Assembly (NCBI GenBank): GCA_028871595.1
Contig: JAGWMT010000061.1
Span: 1-14,099, forward strand
Length of the DNA stretch: 14,099 nt
Direction of reading: 5' to 3'
Source of the DNA: Elusimicrobiota bacterium
Lineage (GTDB): Bacteria > Elusimicrobiota > Elusimicrobia > UBA1565 > UBA9628
Of this stretch, positions 1-5,721 are shown piece by piece (positions within the stretch are counted from its first letter, which is position 1; each line of letters starts with the position of its first letter). The position numbers and the translations under genes were made by a program. The notes beneath the pieces are model-generated. The model did no database searches and was not told the DNA's origin. It worked only from the letters and a program-made list of their open reading frames with translations.

Positions 1-221
1 TCACGGAACTTCACGAACGGGGCGAGTTTCATGATTCCCTCTCTATGGGCGACGAGGCAGGAGTTGGCGTCCCACGTCTCGCGCGCCGCGATCTCTTCCA
101 TCTCGAGGCGCACCTTGCGGATGCTGGCCTCGTCGGCGGGGTCCGCTTGCGCGGCCTCCGCCTCGGAAACGGCGAAGTCCCCGCTTTTCCACGCCTTGCG
201 GAGCAGGGCCTCGTACGACAT
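1..221 (-). CDS. Unrecognised protein, N-terminal part only (runs off left edge)
   Basis: The reading frame opens with ATG at 221 and stays open for 73 codons to the edge of the window, so the C-terminus is missing. The ATG overlaps the stop of the polyprenyl synthase gene by one base (TGATG). A good Shine-Dalgarno sequence, GAGGG, lies 7 nt upstream, inside the preceding gene, so translational coupling is likely. The visible protein begins MSYEALLRKAWKSG, is rich in Ala and Glu, and looks soluble and helical (many charged residues up to about residue 50). There is no signal peptide or membrane segment. I recognise no family. Position after a prenyl diphosphate synthase invites a guess at isoprenoid or quinone metabolism, but nothing in the sequence itself supports that. 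Confidence 0.7.
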   Translation of the reverse strand, partial: MSYEALLRKAWKSGDFAVSEAEAAQADPADEASIRKVRLEMEEIAARETWDANSCLVAHREGIMKLAPFVKFR

Positions 222-1186
222 CAGAATTCCCTCTTGGCCATGATCTCCACGAAGAACGCCAGCTCCTTGGCCTCGGCCTGCACGGGGAGCTTGCGGATCA
301 TGGCCAGCATGGAATCGACGAGTTGGCGGCCGGTGTCGCGCGTCTTCTGGATGTGGCCGCCGTCCTTGAGGAATTTGGCGATCTTGGCGGCGGCCTGCGG
401 ATCCGTCGCGGCCGTCTCCCACAGCTTCAAGAAGCCCTCGCGCGACTTCGGGTCCTGAAGCGCGTAGATGCAGGGCAAGGTCAGCTTGCGGTTATAAAGG
501 TCCTGGGCGGCGTCCTTGCCAGAGACGCGCTCGGTCAGAGTGTAGTCGTGGATGTCGTCCACGATCTGGAGCAAAATGCCGGCGGCGCAGGCCAGGCGCG
601 GCGGGTCGGCCTGCTCGTGGGGAAAGGGGCTGAGCTCGGAGAGCACGGCGCCGGCCCACTCGAACAGCGCGCCGGTTTTGCGCGAGGCCACGCCCATGTA
701 GGCCTTCTCGTCGATCTCGAGAGAGCCCTTGAGGAACTCCTCCTGGAGCTCGCCCACGGTCATCTCGCGCACGGTGGTGACCAGCAGCTTGGGCGCGTTC
801 GGGGAGATGTCGATGGCCTCTTCCAGGCCCTGGGCGAAGGCCAGGTCGCCCAGAAGGAGCCCGGTGGTGGTGCCGAAGATCTTATTGGGGGTGGGGTGGC
901 CGCGGCGCAGCTCGGCCTCGTCCACGCAATCGTCGTGCAGGAGGCTGGCGTTGTGCACCAGTTCCATGGCGCGGGCCACGCCCTCGGCCTTATCCTGGTC
1001 CACGCCCAGGGCGCCGGAGAGCAACAGCGCGAAGCGCGACCGGAGCATCTTGCCCGGGCGGGAGATGTGCGCCGCCAGCTCCTGGCCGACCCGCCCCTCG
1101 ATGCGGCGCGCGCGGCTTTCCAGCCCGGAGCGCACCTTGGCGAGGGAGTCTTCCACCTTCAACAGCGAGATCGGCATGGGGGTCAT
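221..1186 (-). CDS. Long-chain polyprenyl diphosphate synthase (IspB/HepT-like)
   Basis: A trans-prenyltransferase that condenses isopentenyl diphosphate onto an allylic diphosphate to build the side chain of quinones or similar lipids; cytosolic. The 321-residue product has both Asp-rich motifs: DDCVD at 85-89 followed by the paired arginines R94-R95, and DDIHD at 210-214 preceded by Q207. It also has a Gly-Lys-x3-Arg element (45-49) and K170-T171. The residues just before the first Asp motif are small (Ala, Ser at positions -5 and -4), as in long-chain synthases such as octaprenyl synthase, rather than the bulky aromatics of FPP/GGPP enzymes. Exact chain length cannot be read. Two in-frame ATGs exist, at 1186 and 1177. 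No Shine-Dalgarno is seen, and an extended -10 (TGGTATAAT) ends one base before the first ATG, so a transcript from it would probably use 1177 (318 residues). The gene follows the GbsR-type regulator by 18 nt. Confidence 0.93.
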   Translation of the reverse strand: MTPMPISLLKVEDSLAKVRSGLESRARRIEGRVGQELAAHISRPGKMLRSRFALLLSGALGVDQDKAEGVARAMELVHNASLLHDDCVDEAELRRGHPTPNKIFGTTTGLLLGDLAFAQGLEEAIDISPNAPKLLVTTVREMTVGELQEEFLKGSLEIDEKAYMGVASRKTGALFEWAGAVLSELSPFPHEQADPPRLACAAGILLQIVDDIHDYTLTERVSGKDAAQDLYNRKLTLPCIYALQDPKSREGFLKLWETAATDPQAAAKIAKFLKDGGHIQKTRDTGRQLVDSMLAMIRKLPVQAEAKELAFFVEIMAKREF

Positions 1187-1187
1187 G

Positions 1188-1196
1188 ATTATACCA
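1188..1196 (-). promoter_or_regulatory. Extended -10 promoter element before polyprenyl synthase gene
   Basis: On the minus strand TGGTATAAT reads as a perfect extended -10 (TGnTATAAT) in the 18-nt gap after the regulator's stop codon. There is no recognisable -35 at 16-18 nt spacing, which extended -10 promoters can tolerate. Transcription should start about 7 nt downstream, near 1181. That is past the ATG at 1186 and just before the in-frame ATG at 1177, predicting a near-leaderless message. The call rests on sequence match only; chance occurrence is possible. Confidence 0.5.
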
Positions 1197-1204
1197 AACG
1201 ACGC

Positions 1205-1741
1205 CTAGCCCATCGCCTTCATCAGCATCAAAACCTTGGGCATCACGGCGTTTTTCTCCTGCCGCGCGACCTTGCCCAGCACGAAATCAAGCATCCGGAC
1301 CAGCTCCAGCAGTTCGGTCATCCTTTTCTTGAAGGCGGCGGCTTCCTTGCCTTCCCCCGCCTCGCGCAGGCATTCCTCGAGGGTCCCGATCACGGGCTCG
1401 ATCTCGCGTTTTTTGCGTTCCCGGGCGATGCGGCAACACATATGCCAAACGTCCTTCTCGCTCTGGAAGTACTCCTTGCGCTCGCTGCCCACCGACACGC
1501 GCCGCACCAGGCCCCAATCCAACAGCCCGCGCAGGTTCATGTTCGCGTTGCCCCGGCTGATGGACAGGGCCTCCATGATCTCGTCCGTGGACAGGGCGGT
1601 CTCGGACGCCATCAAGTGGGCGTGGATCCGGGCCATGGTCTTGTTGATGCCCCAGTTCGACGCCATGTCCCCCCACGCCGCGACGAAGCGCTGGCGGGAG
1701 GCCTTCAGTCCGGCGGAGGAGGCGGGAAGAGTCGGTTTCAT
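1205..1741 (-). CDS. GbsR/MarR-type winged-helix transcriptional regulator
   Basis: A 178-residue DNA-binding regulator. Residues about 31-92 form a winged helix of the GbsR type (COG1510). Recognisable family features are GINKTMARIHAHLM at the first helices, LSTDEIMEALSISRGNANMN for the helix-turn-helix and GERKEYF-like wing sequence (here GSERKEYF). The remaining C-terminus is a charged helical region suited to dimerisation. Characterised GbsR proteins control choline/glycine betaine genes, but homologues of this group regulate varied targets, so the ligand here is unknown. The start codon sits directly against a 26-bp perfect dyad that overlaps its promoter, which strongly suggests autorepression. 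The polyprenyl synthase gene follows 18 nt downstream, so the regulator may also govern it. Confidence 0.9.
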   Translation of the reverse strand: MKPTLPASSAGLKASRQRFVAAWGDMASNWGINKTMARIHAHLMASETALSTDEIMEALSISRGNANMNLRGLLDWGLVRRVSVGSERKEYFQSEKDVWHMCCRIARERKKREIEPVIGTLEECLREAGEGKEAAAFKKRMTELLELVRMLDFVLGKVARQEKNAVMPKVLMLMKAMG

Positions 1742-1767
1742 ATACTTTCAGTATTTACTGAAAGTAT
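1742..1767. promoter_or_regulatory. Perfect 26-bp inverted repeat, likely operator of the GbsR-type regulator
   Basis: The half-site ATACTTTCAGTA and its exact reverse complement TACTGAAAGTAT are separated by TT (plus strand), giving 12+2+12 with no mismatches. The repeat ends one base before the start codon of the regulator gene. It covers the predicted transcription start (about 1759) and overlaps two bases of the -10 hexamer. It is strikingly AT-rich for this genome. Length and symmetry fit binding by a dimeric winged-helix protein, and the placement fits repression by steric block. An RNA hairpin role is less likely because it lies over the initiation region. Confidence 0.8.
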
Positions 1768-1794
1768 GATACACCGGAACACGCCCGCTGTCAA
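1766..1794 (-). promoter_or_regulatory. Sigma70-type promoter of the regulator-polyprenyl synthase unit
   Basis: On the minus strand a perfect -35 TTGACA (1794-1789) is separated by exactly 17 nt from TATCAT (1771-1766), one mismatch from the -10 consensus. Predicted initiation is near 1759, giving a leader of about 18 nt. The only Shine-Dalgarno candidate is a weak GAAAG close to the ATG, which itself belongs to the operator dyad. This is the best-matching promoter in the window. Confidence 0.75.
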
Positions 1795-1812
1795 GACCCA
1801 ACGTCCGTCCCA

Positions 1813-1824
1813 GAGTTCGAACTC
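1813..1824. repeat. 12-bp perfect palindrome upstream of the regulator promoter
   Basis: GAGTTCGAACTC is a perfect palindrome starting 18 bp beyond the outer edge of the TTGACA hexamer. Its half-site GAACTC recurs in the dyad at 1930-1951. It could be a protein-binding site, but its resemblance to the T-loop core TTCGAA shows how easily such a word arises. No tRNA can be folded around it. Confidence 0.35.
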
Positions 1825-1852
1825 GCACACGAATAGCCGGCACACGGACGCG

Positions 1853-1867
1853 CCGCCCATCGGGCGG
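1853..1867. repeat. Short GC-rich hairpin in the intergenic gap
   Basis: CCGCCC and GGGCGG flank a three-base loop (ATC), giving a six-base-pair GC stem. No T-run follows on either strand, so it is not a clear intrinsic terminator. In a high-GC genome such a hairpin can occur by chance. Confidence 0.3.
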
Positions 1868-1929
1868 TTCACAATGAAACCGAATAGTTCGTCTTCCCCT
1901 GTTATTGATCCGGAATTCGCGTTAGGAAG

Positions 1930-1951
1930 GAACTCTTCGTGCGAAGAGTTC
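1930..1951. repeat. 22-bp perfect inverted repeat in the intergenic gap
   Basis: GAACTCTTCG and its exact reverse complement CGAAGAGTTC surround TG. As RNA this forms a nine-base-pair stem with a four-base loop on either strand. Plus-strand RNA would be followed by UUAAU and minus-strand RNA by CUUCC, so neither has a full U-tract. It may be a second, weak terminator for the kbl-btuF-like unit or a protein-binding site; the half-site GAACTC is shared with the palindrome at 1813-1824. Confidence 0.45.
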
Positions 1952-1981
1952 TTAATGCATGGCACCCGCGAGAAGGGAGCA

Positions 1982-2006
1982 CGTCCCGCCCTGGAAAGCC
2001 GGGACG
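1982..2006 (-). terminator. Hairpin just after the cobalamin-binding-like gene; probable terminator
   Basis: CGTCCCG and CGGGACG pair across an 11-base loop, beginning 10 nt after the TAG stop of the upstream gene at 2017. The strong GC stem and position fit transcription termination. No U-tract follows on the minus strand, so it may be a Rho-assisted site or only a 3'-end stabilising hairpin. Confidence 0.4.
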
Positions 2007-2016
2007 CCTCGTTGAG

Positions 2017-2988
2017 CTATTCCAATCGGCGGTACGCATCCTCCGGCCCGGTCCAGGCGATGGCCTCCGGGTGAAGCAGATGCGCCAGCAGTTCCACGCC
2101 CTCGACCACGCGCGGCCCCGGACGGGCGAAATAGGAATTGGCGTCGACGGCGTACACCCGCCCCGCCTTCACGGCCGGAAGGTCTCCCCAGCCGGGCCTC
2201 CGCCGGAGCTGCTCCGCCTGCTCCAAAGCCTTGGCGGTCTTGAACCCGCAGGGAGACACGACGATCACCTCGGGCCGGCTCTCCAGCACCGCCTCCCACG
2301 GAATCCGAAGCGAATCCGCTCCGTCCTTGGAGTTGCGGTCCGCGCCTCCCGCCCATTCCAGCATCCGCGGAATCCAATGCCCGCCGCAGTAGACCGGATC
2401 CACCCACTCCAGAAACGCGACCCGGACCCGCGGAAGCCCCCTGGTCGCGGCGGAAATCTCCCGAACCCGGGTCAACGCGCTCCGCGCCCACTCGTCGGCC
2501 TTCTCCGCGGTCCCGGTCTCCCGGCCGAGCTCTCGCACGGCGTCGAGGACTTCCTCGAACGTGCGCGGCGTCTGCCAGAGGATCTTCGGCGGCGCGCTCA
2601 TCGTCTTCAGGACTTGCGACACCTCGTTGCCGGCGGGGCCGCACACCTGGCAGAGGTTCTGCGTGATCAGCAGGTCGGGCGCCGCCGCGCGCAGTTTCTC
2701 CTCGTCCACCGCGTAAAGGCTCAGGCCCAAGGCGATGCGCGCGCTCACCGCGGCGTCGATCTCCCCCATGGACATCCGCGACATGTCCACGGCGCAATCC
2801 ACCAGGACGGGCTTCTCCAGGGCCTGCGCGGGGTAATCGCACTCGTGGCTGCGGCCGACCAGGCGGTCGCCCAGGCCCAGCAGGTAGATCATCTCGGTCG
2901 CCGCCGGCAGGAACGAGACGATGCGCGGCGCGCGATCGAGCTCCCGCGCCTTCAACGCGTGAACGGAGGCGACGGTCTGAACGGTCAT
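2017..2988 (-). CDS. Cobalamin-binding-like periplasmic-binding-fold protein without signal peptide
   Basis: A 323-residue protein of the BtuF/FecB substrate-binding fold (COG0614). After a short N-terminus comes RIVSFLPAATEMIYLLGLGD (22-41), then HECDYP (48-53) and the motif LCQVCG with Cys113 and Cys116. Aromatic and Trp-Glu/Asp elements follow in the second lobe. These are features of the group often named cobalamin-binding protein. Classical BtuF is periplasmic and hands B12 to BtuCD. This protein has no signal peptide or lipobox and no transporter genes beside it, so a cytosolic role or another ligand is possible. The ATG at 2988 overlaps the stop of the upstream kbl gene (ATGA). A Shine-Dalgarno is weak, so coupling by reinitiation is likely. 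The reading frame continues open upstream of 2988, but that part is inside kbl and has no family similarity. Confidence 0.85.
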   Translation of the reverse strand: MTVQTVASVHALKARELDRAPRIVSFLPAATEMIYLLGLGDRLVGRSHECDYPAQALEKPVLVDCAVDMSRMSMGEIDAAVSARIALGLSLYAVDEEKLRAAAPDLLITQNLCQVCGPAGNEVSQVLKTMSAPPKILWQTPRTFEEVLDAVRELGRETGTAEKADEWARSALTRVREISAATRGLPRVRVAFLEWVDPVYCGGHWIPRMLEWAGGADRNSKDGADSLRIPWEAVLESRPEVIVVSPCGFKTAKALEQAEQLRRRPGWGDLPAVKAGRVYAVDANSYFARPGPRVVEGVELLAHLLHPEAIAWTGPEDAYRRLE

Positions 2989-4169
2989 TCTATCAACCCG
3001 AGCTCGCGTCCCACCTTGCCGAACTTCTCCAGCGCGAAGTCCAGGTCCTTCGCGGAGTGACCCGAGCTGACGATGGTGCGCAGGCGGTCCTTGCCGCGGG
3101 CGACGATGGGGAAGCAGATCGCCAGCGCGAAGACCCCCTCCTCGAACAGGCGGGCGGAGAAAGCCTGGGCTTTCTTCGTATCGCCGATCATCACGGGCGT
3201 GATGGGCGTCTCGGAGGCGCCGGTGTCGAAGCCGAGTTTCTTGAGGCCTTCCTTCAGATGGCGCGCGTTCTCCCACAACTTGGCGATGCGCTCGGGCTCG
3301 TCGAGCATCACGTCCACCGCGGCGGAACAGGACGCCACCACCGAGGGCGGCAGGGAGCTGGAAAAAGTGAACGGGCGCGCCACCGACGTGAGATAGTCGA
3401 TCAGGCGCCGCTCGCCGGCCACGTAGCCGCCCACCGCGCCCACGGCCTTGGAAAGCGTCCCGATCTGGATCTGGACCTTGTCGGACACGCCGAAATGCGA
3501 CGGGGTCCCGCGCCCGTTTTTACCCATCACGCCCGACGCGTGAGCGTCGTCCACCATGACGAAAGCATCGTATTTCTCGGCGAGCGCGACGATCTCGGGC
3601 AGTCGCGCGACGTCTCCATCCATTGAGAAAACGCCGTCGGTCACGATCATCCGCCGCCGTGCCGCCCTGGCCTCCGGGCTTTCCAGAATGGCCTGCAGCG
3701 CCTTCATGTCGCCGTGAGGGTAGATCTTGCGCACGGCCTTCGACAGCCGGCCGCCGTCGATGATGGACGCGTGGTTCAATTCGTCGGAGATGAGCAGATC
3801 CTTGTCGGAGCTCATCAAGCTCTGGCAGCAGGCCACGTTGACCGTGAAGCCGGACTGGAAGGTCAGGCAGGCCTCGGTCCCCTTGAACTTGGCCAGCTTC
3901 TGCTCGAGCGCCAGGTGGATGTCCATGGTGCCGATGATGGGCCGCACCGCCGCGGTGCCCACGCCGTTGGTGTCGATGGCGGCCTTCGCGGCCGCCTTCA
4001 GCTTCGGGTGCTCGGTCAGGTCCAGGTAGTTGTTGGACGTCAGGTTGACCACCTTCTTGCCGTCCACGATGGACACCGGCGCCTGCTGCCCGGTCACCAC
4101 CCGCAGGCGCACGAAGCGCCCTTCCGACTTCAGCTGCGCGATTTCCTCGTCCAGAAAATTCATGATCAT
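2985..4169 (-). CDS. kbl: Glycine C-acetyltransferase (2-amino-3-ketobutyrate CoA ligase)
   Basis: A PLP enzyme of the alpha-oxoamine synthase family. It cleaves 2-amino-3-ketobutyrate with CoA to glycine and acetyl-CoA, the second step of threonine degradation after Tdh, whose gene is about 2.2 kb away. In 394 residues the family order is clear: NNYL near 46-49, His133 in DELNHASI stacking on PLP, Asp207 and His210 in VDDAH, and the PLP lysine Lys241 in GTLSKA. The C-terminal part (DRLRTIVSSGHSAKDLDFAL) matches Kbl better than BioF. The usual NNYLGL reads NNYLDL here, a Gly-to-Asp change at residue 50. ATGs at 4169 and 4163 are both possible; no Shine-Dalgarno exists, and a TATAAT ends five bases before the first, so a leaderless mRNA is likely. 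It overlaps the cobalamin-binding-like gene by 4 nt. Related acyl-CoA:amino-acid synthases cannot be fully excluded. Confidence 0.93.
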   Translation of the reverse strand: MIMNFLDEEIAQLKSEGRFVRLRVVTGQQAPVSIVDGKKVVNLTSNNYLDLTEHPKLKAAAKAAIDTNGVGTAAVRPIIGTMDIHLALEQKLAKFKGTEACLTFQSGFTVNVACCQSLMSSDKDLLISDELNHASIIDGGRLSKAVRKIYPHGDMKALQAILESPEARAARRRMIVTDGVFSMDGDVARLPEIVALAEKYDAFVMVDDAHASGVMGKNGRGTPSHFGVSDKVQIQIGTLSKAVGAVGGYVAGERRLIDYLTSVARPFTFSSSLPPSVVASCSAAVDVMLDEPERIAKLWENARHLKEGLKKLGFDTGASETPITPVMIGDTKKAQAFSARLFEEGVFALAICFPIVARGKDRLRTIVSSGHSAKDLDFALEKFGKVGRELGLIE

Positions 4170-4174
4170 GCGGC

Positions 4175-4180
4175 ATTATA
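4175..4180 (-). promoter_or_regulatory. -10 element for kbl, leaderless configuration
   Basis: TATAAT on the minus strand is a perfect -10 consensus, separated by only GCCGC from the ATG at 4169. Initiation 6-8 nt downstream would fall on the ATG itself or leave a few bases before the second ATG at 4163. No -35 match is seen at 16-18 nt spacing. It lies two bases from the opposing -10 of the divergent gene. Confidence 0.55.
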
Positions 4181-4182
4181 GC

Positions 4183-4188
4183 TAGAAT
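4183..4188 (+). promoter_or_regulatory. -10 element for the GT-C-like gene, leaderless configuration
   Basis: TAGAAT on the plus strand is followed by six bases (ACGCCC) and then the ATG at 4195, so initiation at the usual distance would begin exactly at the start codon. There is no Shine-Dalgarno in the 25-bp gap and no convincing -35. Together with the minus-strand TATAAT it makes a compact back-to-back promoter pair. Confidence 0.5.
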
Positions 4189-4194
4189 ACGCCC

Positions 4195-5721
4195 ATGACC
4201 TCGCGCCGCGCCGATATCATCGCCGCGCTTCTCCTGGCGCCGTCGGTCGCGGCGATTCTGGCCGGCCTGGGCCGTCTGCCCGCGCTCACCGTCGACGAAT
4301 CCTGGGTCGGAATGTTCGCTTTGAGCCTGCGCGAACGAGGCCTGTTCACCCCGCACGAGATGAACACCTACACGGGTCCGGTCTACGCGCTGCTCGTGTC
4401 CCGGCTCTTCGCCTGGCGCATCCCCAGCCTCGCCTCACTGAGGCTCCTCGGCGCGTGCGCGAACGTCGCCGCGGCCCTGGTCCTCGCCGCGAACCTGCGC
4501 CGCCGCGCCGGCGCCCAGGCCGCCGCGTGGTTCGGAGCCCTCCTCGCCGGAAGCTCGTATTTCCTCCTCAAGTCGCGCATGGCGTGGGACGTGTACGCCC
4601 TGCAGCCGCTCCTGCTCGCGCTGATCGTCTCGACGCTGGACGAGCCCGTCACCGCCGCCCGGTCGCTCTTCTTTTGCGCGGCGATTCTGCTCGGCGTCCA
4701 AAACCACTTCATCTTCCTCTCCGTTCCCCTGTCTCTCGCGGTGCTGTACGGCGCCCGCGCCGCCTGGGCCGGGGACGACGGCTGCCGGCCGTGGTTCCGT
4801 CTTTCGACCTCGGCGCTGGCCATGGGCGCGGTCGTTTTCCTGGTCAAGCCGCGTCTGAGCGAGGCGTCCTGGGCGTCCGAGCGCGGCTGGGCCCTGCCCT
4901 TGTTCTTCGCCTTGGCGCCGGCCGCCGCCGCCGCCGCGGCCTGGGGCGGCGACTGGGAACGCCGGATCGTGGACCTGCTCCGCGTCCCCGGCGTCCGCCG
5001 CTGGTCCGCGCGCGGGCTCAAGCTGGGCCTGCTCGCCTTCGCGGTCTGGCACGCCGCGCCGCTGTGGCAACTGCTGGCCGACCCCCTGATTTGGCGGCGC
5101 ACGTTCTCCTGGATCGCGCCGTGGTCCGTGCGCGTCCCGCTGGGGGTCTGGTCGGCGTTCCTGCTGGGGCTGGTCGCCTGGCGCGCGGCGCGGGCCTGGC
5201 ACGACCGCGGCGTCCTGACGGCGCACGAGCGGACGCTCGCGCTCTGGCCGGCCGCCTACGCGGCGATCTTCATCCTCTTCCGCAACACCACGTCGCTGCG
5301 CTACTACTCGTGCGTGCAGTTCCTGGTTCTGGCGTCCCTGGCCTGCGCGCTGCCGCGCCTGCCCCGTCCCGGCCGCCGCGCCGCCGCGGCGCTGGCGGCG
5401 TTCGCCGTGCTGGCCGCGCAGGGCGTGTTCTGGCGCGAACTGCGCGCTCCGGGCGACCGCCCGCCGCTCCGCTTCAAGATCGGCACGCACACCGAGAGCT
5501 CCCGCGATTTTACCCGGAAGGAGGGCCTGTTCGCCGCGTTCGACGCCTCCGGCGCCTGCGGCATCGGCCACCAGGATCGGACCTTCATCGCCTACCCGCT
5601 GGAATTCCACCGCGCCCTGACCGGACCGGTCCCCTGCGATCCCACGAAGGCCTTCGACGCCGACTTCTGCCCCGACTGCGCGGCCCCGCCGTATTACCGC
5701 TGGTCCGTCGTCACGCCCTGA
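4195..5721 (+). CDS. Polytopic membrane protein, GT-C glycosyltransferase-like
   Basis: A 508-residue integral membrane protein, the only plus-strand gene. A first hydrophobic helix (about 8-27) is followed by the acidic pair Asp34-Glu35 in LTVDESW. That is where GT-C enzymes (ArnT, PMT, PglB-like families) carry their catalytic or metal-binding Asp/Glu in the first external loop. Several more hydrophobic segments follow through about residue 415, with a poly-Ala run encoded near 4920-4938. The last 90 residues are soluble, probably periplasmic, and contain several cysteines including a CPDC motif near the C-terminus, which could form disulfides. Such proteins transfer sugars from polyprenyl-phosphate donors to lipids, glycans or proteins, but donor and acceptor cannot be read. 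The ATG at 4195 fits a leaderless transcript. The 3' end overlaps the minus-strand winged-helix gene by 11 nt. It could instead be a non-enzymatic membrane protein of similar topology. Confidence 0.72.
   Translation: MTSRRADIIAALLLAPSVAAILAGLGRLPALTVDESWVGMFALSLRERGLFTPHEMNTYTGPVYALLVSRLFAWRIPSLASLRLLGACANVAAALVLAANLRRRAGAQAAAWFGALLAGSSYFLLKSRMAWDVYALQPLLLALIVSTLDEPVTAARSLFFCAAILLGVQNHFIFLSVPLSLAVLYGARAAWAGDDGCRPWFRLSTSALAMGAVVFLVKPRLSEASWASERGWALPLFFALAPAAAAAAAWGGDWERRIVDLLRVPGVRRWSARGLKLGLLAFAVWHAAPLWQLLADPLIWRRTFSWIAPWSVRVPLGVWSAFLLGLVAWRAARAWHDRGVLTAHERTLALWPAAYAAIFILFRNTTSLRYYSCVQFLVLASLACALPRLPRPGRRAAAALAAFAVLAAQGVFWRELRAPGDRPPLRFKIGTHTESSRDFTRKEGLFAAFDASGACGIGHQDRTFIAYPLEFHRALTGPVPCDPTKAFDADFCPDCAAPPYYRWSVVTP

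Noticed and set aside
1808..1830. T-loop-like TTCGAAC sequence suggesting a tRNA end
   Set aside because: No acceptor stem, anticodon arm or D arm can be paired around it on either strand.
1738..1965. 75-codon minus-strand reading frame ending in an ATGA overlap with the regulator gene
   Set aside because: The overlap looks like the real junctions, but the frame runs through the promoter and operator, has codon and base use unlike the neighbouring genes, no Shine-Dalgarno was identified, and the product matches nothing. At most a degraded remnant.
323..2074. Very long plus-strand open frame opposite the polyprenyl synthase and regulator genes
   Set aside because: A shadow of high-GC coding on the other strand: His/Gly/Ala/Arg-rich, low-complexity translation with no domain, crossing two well-supported genes and their promoter.
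2650..3276. Extension of the cobalamin-binding-like frame upstream to 3276 as a long N-terminus
   Set aside because: The extra 96 residues are Arg/Gly-rich and lie antiframe inside kbl; the conserved domain begins about 20 residues after the ATG at 2988.
4918..4940. GCC-repeat tract as a phase-variable repeat
   Set aside because: The codons simply encode an Ala-rich membrane segment; a triplet repeat would not switch the frame, and the tract is imperfect.
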